Part shown: positions 25,876 to 34,369 of the stretch, piece after piece
Numbering within the stretch: the stretch's first letter is position 1
How the letters are laid out: each line of letters opens with the position of its first letter
Origin: Mycogone perniciosa
Taxonomy: Eukaryota; Ascomycota; Sordariomycetes; Hypocreales; Hypocreaceae
Direction: 5' to 3'
Assembly (NCBI GenBank): GCA_025331125.1
Contig: JAOALB010000006.1
Coordinates: 28,561-92,560 of the forward strand
DNA: 64,000 bases
Notes under the pieces: generated by a model
Databases searched by the model: none
Told to the model about the DNA's origin: nothing
The model's input: only the letters and a program-made list of their open reading frames with translations
Made by a program: the position numbers and the translations under genes

Positions 25876-28800
25876 CTTTTAAACTCTAATACTATAAATT
25901 ATTTTTTTATATAATTTATTTTATAATCTTATAATTAATAGTAATAAAGTTTTATTTTTAATAGTCGCTTTATTAAATGGTTAATAGTCTATAATTTACT
26001 ATAATTTACTTTTTCTTTAATATAAATAAAATAAAATAATTTACTGTTTATAAAAAAAGTTAAATATACCTTTTAATTATTATATTATTTAAATAGTTAT
26101 ATAAACTTTTAAGCTTTTTTTTTATTTAAATTATAAATATTATAAAAAGTATTAGTTATATTATCCTTAAACTTAATTATATAATCCTATTAATTATATT
26201 CTAGTAATTTAATATTTAATATTTCTTTTAATAATATATTATACTTTTAGTATTTTTAAAGATATTTCATATTTATTTCAATAATATTATTATTTCAAAG
26301 GTTCTTATTTTAAATATTTCATTAATATTATTAAATCTATTTTATAAAATAACAATTCTTTTTTAGTTTTATTTATTCTTTCTTTGATTTCCATTAAGTT
26401 TTATTTTTAAATAAGTTATTTTTATAAGTAAAAGTAACTTTTTCAATTTTTTTCAATATACTTAAAGGTTTTATATAAAATTTCTGCTTTATAATCAAAG
26501 CCTTTTTAATAGTTTTAATTACTGAAAAATCTTATAAAGCTAGCTTTTCTTTTAATTAATCTTGAAGTTATTATACTTTAATTAAAATAAGTAAAAAGAA
26601 TATTATATGTATTAATACTTACTATATTATCAAAAACTACTTTTTTATATTTATTAATTTTAAGTTTAAAATAATGAATCTTTTATTTAAGCTTTTTATT
26701 ATTATATATAAAGGCTTTTCCTTTTATTTAATAAACTTAATATAATTAAATTTCCTTTCTTTGAAGCAATTATAAATAATTCATAATTATAAATAAAAGA
26801 AAATTACCTATTACTTTATTATTTATTAATATATATAATTCATATCTTTCAACTATTATTTTGAATTTAAAATATAATATACTTTAATAATTACTTTTAT
26901 CATTTAATATTTTAAAAGATATAATTTATTAATTATTACTTTATAGCCTTTTTATCATAAATATTAATTATTTTTTAATGCTCTTTTTTATAATATAAAT
27001 TCTATAGTTAATTGAGGTTTTGTAAAGTAAATACTATATTTTTTTATTATAAGCAGTTCCTTTATAAATAATGAAGTTAAATTAATTTTAATATAACCTT
27101 TTTATAATTTAATTAATCTCTTTACTTTTTGAAATCAATTTAGATTCTATATACTTTTATATTTAGTATTTTCGAAATTTCTTTTATAATAAATAATATA
27201 TTTCTCCTTTTAATAATATATATAATTTAATAATAAATATAAAATATTATTAATTTATTATAAGTATTAATTTTAAAATGGATTCTATTTATATATAATA
27301 TAGTTTAAACTATTTCACTTTAAATAGTTTTATTAATTATATTTAAACCTTTTATTATAATATAAATATTATTTTATTAATTTCTTTTTATAGTAAATAT
27401 AATATTTTTCAAATTTATATATTTTAGGTTTTTATAGCTAATAATACTTTTAAAGTTATTATCTATAAATACTATATTTTATACTTTTAAAAGTAAACTA
27501 TTATATTATAATAGTTTATATTATAAAAGGTCATTTTCATTTTTATTATTAAAGTTACTACTATTAGTATATTTTTTATTACTTATTGTAATTCAATTAA
27601 AAGGTTAATAATTAATTATAGTAATTATTTATTTATTTAAAATACTATTATTGTTATTTAACTTTATATAATTAAGGTTTGAACTTTATTCTATTAAACT
27701 ATTTAAATATTATAAATATTAATTTACTTTATCCTTTTTAAAAATATCTTTAAATGTTAAAGATTTCAATCTTAACTAATATCCTCTTGAATTTATTATA
27801 AATATCTTTTTAAACTATTTTAAATATTATTTATTTTTATTTTTATTAAGTTTAAAAGTAAAATAGCTATTAATTCAATATATAATATAATTAAACAATA
27901 TATTATTAATAGCTTTTCAAACTATATTAACCTTTTATTTAAGCTTTAATATAAGTTTTTAAAGTTTATTAATTTTTAGCTTTAATAAAACTTTATAATC
28001 TTTTAAAAAACTATTTCAATTTATTATAATTATAGTAAATAACTTTTAGTTTTCCCTTTTAGGTTTTAGTTTAAATTTATTATAAAAGTATTTAATAAAT
28101 ATAAGGTTTCTTTATTTAACTTTAAAAATATAATTTTAAAAGTATATAGTATAATTAAAGTATTTTCTTTTTAAATTAAATTTATAAATTCTTTTTTATA
28201 GTATATCTTTTATTAATATTATTAAAAATACTTTCTTATTTATTTTTCAATTAATTATAACTAGTAAATATAAGCTATATATATTTATTAACTTTACTTT
28301 TATTATTAAAGAAATCCTTCAAATAAATTTAAATTACCTTAACGTATTGCCTTTAAATTACTTAATAGTTACAAGGATTTCATCAATTTTTATATTAAAG
28401 TTAATTAACAAGTAAATAAAGTAATTATATAGTTAAATAAAAAGTAATTAAAGTATTATACTACTTTTATTAAAGGGCTTAAAAGGCTTTATTTTAAGTG
28501 ACTTTTTTAAATCCTTTAAAACTTAATTCCTTTTAAGGTTTAGTATAAAGTTTAAAGTAAATAAAGCTTAGTTTTATAAGTTTATAACAATTATCTATTA
28601 TTAAAAAATTACTTATTAAAGTCTAATATTTTTAATAATTAAATATTAATAGTATTACTTTTATTTTATATAATTAGTTTTTATATATTAAAAGGCTTTT
28701 TCTATATAAATATATAGTTATTTTATTTTATTAACTTGATTTTTATTTTTACTTTTATTTATATTATTATTTTTATTATTATCCTACCTTTATAAAAAGC

Positions 28801-28915
28801 TAAAATAAACAATAAATTATTAAGATTATTAAAAGAGGATACTATAGCAGATACATTTATCATATTATTGGAGATTTCTAATAGCCTTTTAAATCAGAGT
28901 TATTAATATATAATT

Positions 28916-29290
28916 TATTAAAGTGGAATTAGCACTCTAACTATATACATATATATACACCAATAATAACCTAAATAAAGCGCGGGAACCGCGCTCTTAA
29001 TAGAACCATAAAGCCGCAGTTAGTTAATATAGGGATTAAAACAGTCTGCAGCCGAAAGTAACTAATAGTTATCTCTTTACGCTTTATTAGCTGTGAAATT
29101 ACAGGTAAAGTAATATATTAAGGGAAAATACAGGTTAATTGTTTATTAAACTAGGTTTATCTGTTTTATCTTTATACTTTTATACTTTTTTAATCTAATA
29201 GTTGCTTAAATAAATAACCGACTTTTCTTAAATAGGCTAGTAAAAAGGAGTATAAGTATATTAAGTGTATTAGTTACCCTTAATAAAATA
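28916..29290. repeat. Solo LTR of the Gypsy-D family inside the Gypsy-F LTR
   Basis: The block is homologous to 18737-19130 over its length, including the GCGCGGGAACCGCGC inverted repeat. It splits the inner end of the Gypsy-F 5' LTR: Gypsy-F leader resumes at 28910 and LTR at 29291. Short A/T repeats on each side (ATAAT or TAATT) are compatible with a target-site duplication but too simple to be sure. No internal Gypsy-D sequence accompanies it. Confidence 0.75.
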
Positions 29291-29663
29291 ATAATTTAGG
29301 TTAAGTTTTAATTATTAAACCTAGGTTTATAGGTTTATATTAATAAAGACATTAAAGATAAATACTAAATAAGGTAATATAGTTATAATTCTATAATATA
29401 GGTAGTTTTAGTAAATATAATTAATTAATAACTATTTAAGTAATTATATTAAATAGTTAATAGGCTAGTTATATATATATAAACGAGAGTTATAATAATC
29501 ATTTAAAAATATAGCTATATTTTTATCAATTTACGCTTTATAATTACTTATATATATCCCTAATTATTAGTAATTCGGGATATACTTTAATGATTATATT
29601 CCTATTAGCCTATTGTTCCGACATTTTTCTAGACCTGGGCCTTGACCTGGTTGGGTCGTGACA
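29291..29663 (-). repeat. 5' LTR of Gypsy-F
   Basis: The reverse complement starts TGTCACGACCCAACC, the best-preserved terminus of this LTR family in the window, and aligns with 2521-2898. Mutation is light in the outer ~100 bp next to the gene island and heavy in the inner part. Confidence 0.82.
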
Positions 29664-29686
29664 TTTACGTAAAATCAATTACTCCT

Positions 29687-29968
29687 CTATATGGAGGAGT
29701 GTTTCGAAAGTCCTGTCCCAAATCTGCTAAGTCATCGGACAGGATACATAAAATGCAAAGAGCTCTTCGTTAATATCGCTAAATTATACTGACCTTATAG
29801 CGCTAAGCTCGCTAAAGAAAAAGTTCAATAGTTGATCGTGCTCACTATAATCTTATACCTTTAGGGCTAGTTTATAGAGGATAAAGTACTTTTTACGTCC
29901 TCGAGGTACCGACAGGGGCTTTTGCATAACTCAAAGACAGGACTTTTGAAACACTCCTCCGTACTGTA
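29687..29968. mobile_element. Small terminal-inverted-repeat element (MITE-like), ~280 bp
   Basis: The left arm, about 29687-29718 (GGAGGAGTGTTTCGAAAGTC inside it), is repeated inverted at about 29936-29968 with few differences over ~26 bp. The internal ~220 bp has no ORF. A non-autonomous DNA transposon is the simplest reading. A TA next to the right arm would suit the Tc1/mariner type, but the left end is too altered to define the target site. Confidence 0.6.
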
Positions 29969-30180
29969 CTTGTAATTATTAAGTTTACGAGTACAGAGTA
30001 CTTTGGCAAGCGCGGTTAATAATAATACTAGTTAGACCCTACACCTATCTCAACTAGGCCCTAAATAGAGTACTCCTAAGGTCTAATCTCCCTGTATTTT
30101 TAATAGAGGATTACTGTACAAGCTGAGAGAGGGGCTAATCTTTCCGTTCCTACTCCGTATATTTTTCGGGGTTAGCACTA

Positions 30181-30237
30181 GTGTAATACATAAGCCGTAG
30201 TTGCTCGATAGCTATTACGGCATCGTTTTTGCACGAT
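30181..30237. repeat. Hairpin repeat copy 1
   Basis: GTGTAATACATAAG (30181-30194) is followed by a 27-bp segment and then the stem-loop ATCGT-TTTTGC-ACGAT (30222-30237). The 27-bp segment has its own short inverted repeat, CCGTA/TACGG. A second copy lies at 30453-30484. Confidence 0.6.
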
Positions 30238-30452
30238 AGTTATAAGTCCCTTTATTTCCTTTAGCTTAACGGCTAAGCCTATATAGGCCTTATATTCTAT
30301 AACTCCTATATTTCAACCTGCTTTATGTAAAACTAAAAATAATGTATAGTAAAACGCTAATAAGCGGCCTGCCCTGAGGACTGAGGTGAGGTGTTTAGCT
30401 CTAAGTCCCAGGCAAATGTCAATAAGCCCTAGTGCCCTAAGAGCTGGGGGGT

Positions 30453-30484
30453 GTGTAATACATAAGACGTCGTTTTTGCACGAC
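30453..30484. repeat. Hairpin repeat copy 2
   Basis: GTGTAATACATAAG (30453-30466) is followed almost directly by the stem-loop GTCGT-TTTTGC-ACGAC (30469-30484). The loop is identical to copy 1, and the outer stem pair is G-C instead of A-T. It may be part of a decayed small mobile element or a terminator-like structure. Confidence 0.6.
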
Positions 30485-30870
30485 AACTAGGATATTGAAA
30501 AGCAATGTATACGCCTAAGAATCCCTGTATCTTCGGGCTTAGACTGCTTTAGCCCTGTCTAGCAACTTGTAATACTCCTGGAATCTATGGTTGAGAGCAT
30601 CGGTATATACTAGTTATGCTCGGTGCCATCATACCAATCAAACAGTCTAAATACGTGACAGCAAAGGCCTAATTATCTCTATGCCGAAATGGTATTGTTA
30701 TGGGCTGATTGAGATTTTTGCTCGAACCATATGCCATTTCTGTTATCTGGACATAAATTATGGAGGCCTGTATTGGGGATACATGTAAATCCCTCCGTTA
30801 TACAAAGTAGCTCTGATATTAGACTCAGTTTCAGAGCCCATGCTCATCAAGACAAACACCCATGGCTCCC

Positions 30871-31074
30871 TTAACTGCAGTCTTTATGAGTACTGTTGAA
30901 GCTCCTGTTTAGCTCGACAAGGTACACAGTTACGCAATCTTCGTTGTATATATACTTAAGCCAATAACGGCCAAAACCCGCTCGTGGCCATTCCAAAAGC
31001 CCTGATCGCGCGGTGCGACTGGCCATCTCACATAAGATTCCCTTCACATCCCAATATTGCCAGGGCTGTGTCAC
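30871..31074 (-). CDS. Doubtful 67-aa hypothetical ORF
   Basis: This is an ATG-initiated open frame of 67 codons in the unmutated island. The product has no signal peptide, no clear membrane segment and no motif I recognise. Composition is ordinary, with three Cys and four Trp. No promoter or splice structure supports it, and it sits divergently 530 bp from the start of the secreted-protein gene. It may be chance, or an exon of a larger decayed gene, since neighbouring minus-strand frames carry protein-like stretches but stop quickly. I would not call it a gene without transcript evidence. Confidence 0.2.
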   Translation of the reverse strand: MTQPWQYWDVKGILCEMASRTARSGLLEWPRAGFGRYWLKYIYNEDCVTVYLVELNRSFNSTHKDCS

Positions 31075-31604
31075 TGCTCAACCTCCCCGAGTGGGTTAGA
31101 AATAGTGGACGAAGGTCGTAAAGGCCCGCAACAGTCAGGCAAGGTCCTGGAGATACGAGATTTCAAACTAAGATACTAGTATATTTATATGGTGCGAAAT
31201 GTGGGCACCGAATTGGTGCTACTAGGGAGCTTCGGTCCAGTTAATATATAGGAATATATTGGCAGCTAAGGATAAGACAGATATAGCCTAGGGAGTGGAA
31301 GGGACTTCAGTAAGCAATAACAGGGAGTACCACCCCTAGTATTACTTTATATGCACAGGCATCAAAATTAGGATATATAAGGTGGAATAGCCACCTGAAT
31401 TACTTCAGTTATTAAGTTTTCAGCTCAAACTGCTTCTAGATTGAAAACTCTCAACTCTGTATTACTTGCTACTTCTATCTTCATTTACTTTTTACTTTTC
31501 AAGAAACGCTCAAAGGTTATCGTGCTCAATTTACAACCCTACTGAGTAAGCCCATCATATCCTTAGATTATATCAAGGAGCTTCTAACATCCTATTAGGA
31601 AATA
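31075..31604 (+). promoter_or_regulatory. Promoter and 5' leader region of the secreted-protein gene
   Basis: A TATA-like box, ATATATAA (31373-31380), lies 225 bp upstream of the ATG. A pyrimidine-rich tract follows (about 31465-31502), as is common just before transcription starts in filamentous fungi. The start-codon context is GAAATAATGTT. These are sequence-pattern inferences only. No regulator site could be assigned. Confidence 0.4.
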
Positions 31605-32201
31605 ATGTTTCCTAAACTTCAGAAAGCCCTGTTACTCCTGGCGCTTGGGTCTATTGGCACGGATGCTGCCAATTGTGATGTTAAAGGTTGGGGGCAGAAT
31701 GTTCCAAGTGGCTCTGCTTGGAACTCCTACCAAGCAGGGATTTCATTTCTCCGCGATAGAACATGGGTTGTTGGGTATGGCAGCGATTATGTCCACATGA
31801 CACAACAAATTACGGACAAATACAACCCTAACCTTGAGGTAGCTTTCCACCAAATCTGGGATCAATGCATGGACCATGGCTATACATGCGGTATAGATTA
31901 TCACCAGGGGGAATGGGTTTATGGTTCTGGACCCCATTATGAGCGCTACTGGATCAATTGGATTTGGAGTTATAGACCTGGCCAGAAGACTTGGCGTTGT
32001 GGCTTAAAAGCGAGAGAAAGCGAAACGGATGATAATAGCAATATCACGAACAGCACGTGGGGTATTCATTACTCACACTACGATATTGTGGAGAAGAATG
32101 TTACTAAGGAGTGGTTTGCTAACCCTGAGCTCTGGGAAGATGGGAAACTATACTTGGTGGCGGAGGCTACGTTGAAGCCTGAAGTAAAGGACCAGATATA
32201 A
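31605..32201 (+). CDS. Small secreted four-cysteine, aromatic-rich protein (effector-like), 198 aa
   Basis: This is an intact single-exon gene. Residues 1-21/22 form a secretion signal: a Lys-containing n-region, the hydrophobic core ALLLLALGSIG, and an A-x-A type cleavage site before Asn23. The mature chain of ~176 residues has four cysteines (24, 88, 95, 132), enough for two disulfides. It has three N-glycosylation sequons (N146-I-T, N149-S-T, N165-V-T) and no transmembrane or GPI signal. It is unusually aromatic, with about 12 Trp and 13 Tyr. I recognise no domain. Size, secretion, cysteines and a location in a small normal-GC island inside RIP-mutated retrotransposons match the usual profile of fungal effector genes, but that role is inference. 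A secreted enzyme-like or antimicrobial protein is possible. The ATG at 31605 is chosen because it gives the complete signal peptide. Codon use is ordinary, unlike the AT-rich surroundings, and no RIP-type stop is present. Confidence 0.85.
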   Translation: MFPKLQKALLLLALGSIGTDAANCDVKGWGQNVPSGSAWNSYQAGISFLRDRTWVVGYGSDYVHMTQQITDKYNPNLEVAFHQIWDQCMDHGYTCGIDYHQGEWVYGSGPHYERYWINWIWSYRPGQKTWRCGLKARESETDDNSNITNSTWGIHYSHYDIVEKNVTKEWFANPELWEDGKLYLVAEATLKPEVKDQI

Positions 32202-32596
32202 TGGTTCTAAATATCCACACAAGGCACTCAGGGCTGCAACATGGGTCTATATAGGGGTCTTGCTCAGGCACACTAAGTGGTTCTTTTAGGACTTTTTGGT
32301 CATCTTGCGGATCTAGCTTATAAACCAGATCTACATTATACCTAAAAGCAGGAGTTACTCTTTCTATATAAGGACTAGGGGCGCTTCCCTGGTTATTATT
32401 CTATAGGTCACTCAAGTTAAATAACCTAGGCACTATAGCTAAATGAAATCAAACCAGAGGCTATTGGAGCGCATTTGATGATTGGCCTACGCATATGGTA
32501 CAACGGTCAATCCAACAATTGCATATATTATCTGATCCGTTCTGTGTCTAATTACAATTGGCTTACTACGTGTAGTCGCGTACCCTATAAATAAGC
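32202..32596. other. 3' flank of the secreted-protein gene, no second gene seen
   Basis: This is island-type sequence downstream of the stop codon and presumably contains the 3' UTR. No convincing ORF was seen. It ends with TAAGC (32592-32596), the left target-site copy of the solo LTR. Confidence 0.5.
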
Positions 32597-32817
32597 TGTC
32601 GCGGAGCGCGGCACAGCTATATAGAGCATAGAGAGAAAATGGGAATAAAAGCTTGATTCTAGTAATAAATATGCCGTAATGGCCTCGCTATATATACACA
32701 TAGCTAATGCTGACGCGATGTGTATGTCAGCTGGTATCTGCTATATAAGCAGATAAGAGCTCCCTAGCGCTGATAAGCGCTGATAAGTGGTAGGTCCTTA
32801 GCCTACCTAACCCAACA
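32597..32817 (-). repeat. Solo Copia LTR (Copia-A family), lightly mutated
   Basis: This 221-bp LTR has terminal TG (32597) and CA (32817) and a perfect 5-bp target-site duplication TAAGC (32592-32596, 32818-32822). It is homologous to the 274-bp LTRs at 48353-48626 and 21491-21764 but ~50 bp shorter in the middle. It retains many CA/TG and CG sites (CGCGGAGCGCGGCACAGC), so it has been little touched by RIP. The orientation follows that of Copia-A. It was probably left by LTR-LTR recombination. Confidence 0.9.
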
Positions 32818-33076
32818 TAAGCTTTTTTGGTTGATAATCGTAACACCATAGGCCGGGCTTGCAGTACGCGTTCAGTTAGTCAAGCCAGCCAAATATGACC
32901 TGTTGGTATTCACGAAGTACCACACCAACGGGGACAGTTAATCATCAATCCACATTAACAGTTCAATTCTTGGGGGATTATAATGCCATCGACGTACGCA
33001 AAACCGCATCCTAGCCTCACTTACCAGAAATCTGCCCTATACACAAGTTGAATTATTCGGACATGCTATGCTTGAA
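32818..33076. other. Intergenic island sequence
   Basis: Ordinary base composition between the solo LTR and the lectin pseudogene. I see no ORF or site that I can support. Confidence 0.5.
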
Positions 33077-33514
33077 CTAAGTGGATACTTTTCCTACGTC
33101 CATCCATAATACCCCATATAAGTAAATCACCATATCAGCCTAACCGTCGGCATGAAGAGTAAATCCTTTCGAATCGATATCTATTGCATATACTCTCACC
33201 CTAAGGTTTGAGTTCCGCGACACATCAGCACTGTTTATGCTCACCATCACTTTCGGGATCGACTCGAAATTCTTGGAAAAGGTGACATGCCCTTGCGTTC
33301 GAAGCCAAGAGTGATCCCATGATCGAATATCCACCGTCTTCCACACCCCACGCTCAATCTTGATATCACGCTGTGACTGCAGCAATGAGAGTTGCTCAAC
33401 TTTGACTGATAAAGCCGCGATCTGGCTTTCTAGATGCGAGAAAACGGCATTACCATCACCGGAGGTGTTGCTACCATCTATGGTTGTGCTAGAGCGCGTG
33501 TCCGACCCGCCCAT
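33077..33514 (-). pseudogene. H-type lectin domain gene broken by one RIP-type stop
   Basis: From the ATG at 33514 the open frame runs 124 codons to a TAG at 33142-33140. Residues ~24-55 form a heptad-like coiled coil, and residues ~74-124 match the H-type lectin domain (family of Helix pomatia agglutinin, GalNAc-binding). Landmarks are the V-T-F-x-x-x-F start, the I-P-K-V block, the N-L-R-V-R-V strand and the G-F-T-L strand. The last strand of the fold is missing. If the TAG is read through, the frame stays open for 21 more codons, to 33077, with suitable hydrophobic/Trp content. The stop sits where the family usually has a Trp, and on the plus strand it is CTA, as expected from CCA by a CpA-to-TpA change. 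An open stretch above the ATG (to 33535) lacks an in-frame ATG. There is no signal peptide. An intron at the 3' end is the alternative. Confidence 0.7.
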
Positions 33515-33671
33515 GCCAAGGACATTAACCGTCAATCGAGGGTTTGATTGATTGATGTACCATTAACATCTTATAGCAAAGGCTACCAATCCCAGTAGGG
33601 CAAAAGGATATGCTATGCGAGGTTTAAATATAGTATTACTAATAAATACACAAGCTCCCCTATATAATATT
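33143..33671. other. Lectin coding region and 5' flank up to Copia-A
   Basis: Positions 33515-33671 form the upstream side of the lectin gene. They end with ATATT (33667-33671), the left target-site copy of Copia-A, which therefore landed ~160 bp upstream of the lectin start codon. No TATA box or other site is convincing there. Confidence 0.35.
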
Positions 33672-33842
33672 TGTCGCGGAGCGCGGCACAGCTATATGGA
33701 GTATAGAGAGAAATAGGAATAAAGCTTGATTCTAGTAATAAATATACTATAATGGCCTCACTATATATATATATAGCTAATATAAAGGAAAACGTAGAAT
33801 ATATACATTATAAGCGCCTATACAGTCTAACATATTGCTTAC

Positions 33843-34249
33843 TGTCATGACCCGACTATGTTGAAGACCAGGTCACGGGGATACGGGAGAATATCGGTTA
33901 TGCCAACCAATCATCAGTAAGTGATCACCGCGCTAAAGGTAATCACTTAAACGCTTACTATACTAAAAAGTATAATTACTTACTTAATCACTGCACTATT
34001 GCAGTAATTACAGTAACGCTCGCTAAAACACCAGTAATTGCATAAAGATTTCCTTTATATATATACAACTAGCTTATTATTTATTTAGTATAGTTACTTA
34101 GACAGTCGTTAATAATTATATTTACTAGAACCGCCTATTTTATAGAATTGTAACTATATTACCCTGCTTAGTATTTATCTTTAACCTCTCTATTAGTATA
34201 AACCTATAAACCTCGGTTTAACTGTTAAGAATTAACCCAGATCGTTATA
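33843..34249 (+). repeat. 5' LTR of Gypsy-A
   Basis: It starts TGTCATGACCCGACTATG and keeps many CA/TG dinucleotides, especially in its first 200 bp. It is paired with 41157-41563 at the same length (407 bp). The end reads GATCGTTATA, where TTACA is expected. Confidence 0.92.
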
Positions 34250-34369
34250 TATTAACGACTTTTATTTAAAAGGCTATTAAGAATTTTAAGTAATACTGTA
34301 AGTATATCTGCTACAGTATCCTCTTCTAATACTCTACCCTCTATTCTACCTCCTCGCTAAAAGAAGGAT

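Larger units (their letters stand above)
24040..29663 (-). mobile_element. Gypsy-F: minus-strand copy of the Gypsy-1/Gypsy-A family, 3' truncated
   Basis: On the minus strand the order is 5' LTR (29663-29291, with a solo Gypsy-D LTR inserted at its inner end), leader, gag, RT, RNase H and the start of integrase. The last recognisable match to Gypsy-A (39000-39560) is at about 24040, beyond which Gypsy-D begins. An additional ~221-bp LTR-like insertion lies at 25655-25875. It is the most AT-rich copy in the window and keeps many TCA/TGA triplets that other copies lack. It is non-functional. Confidence 0.8.
29969..30870. other. Island sequence with no recognised gene
   Basis: The base composition is ordinary and the sequence is not RIP-mutated in appearance. 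I see no ORF of useful length with credible coding content. It contains the pair of hairpin repeats listed separately (30181-30237, 30453-30484). It could hold decayed gene or transposon relics. Confidence 0.5.

Noticed and set aside
18737..29290. One 10-kb element bounded by the two Gypsy-D LTRs at 18737 and 28916
   Set aside because: The body between them changes to the Gypsy-F family at ~24040, and the right-hand LTR splits the Gypsy-F LTR, so it is an independent solo insertion.
31743..31937. Minus-strand 64-codon ORF inside the secreted-protein gene
   Set aside because: It lies wholly antisense to the intact signal-peptide gene, has no motif, and is the expected shadow frame.
33515..33535. 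TTG start seven codons upstream of the lectin ATG
   Set aside because: Non-ATG starts are not expected for a fungal nuclear gene. An in-frame stop lies just above and the ATG at 33514 suffices.
33360..33551. Plus-strand 63-codon ORF over the lectin pseudogene
   Set aside because: It is antisense to the recognisable coiled-coil/H-type lectin frame. Its sequence has no features of its own.
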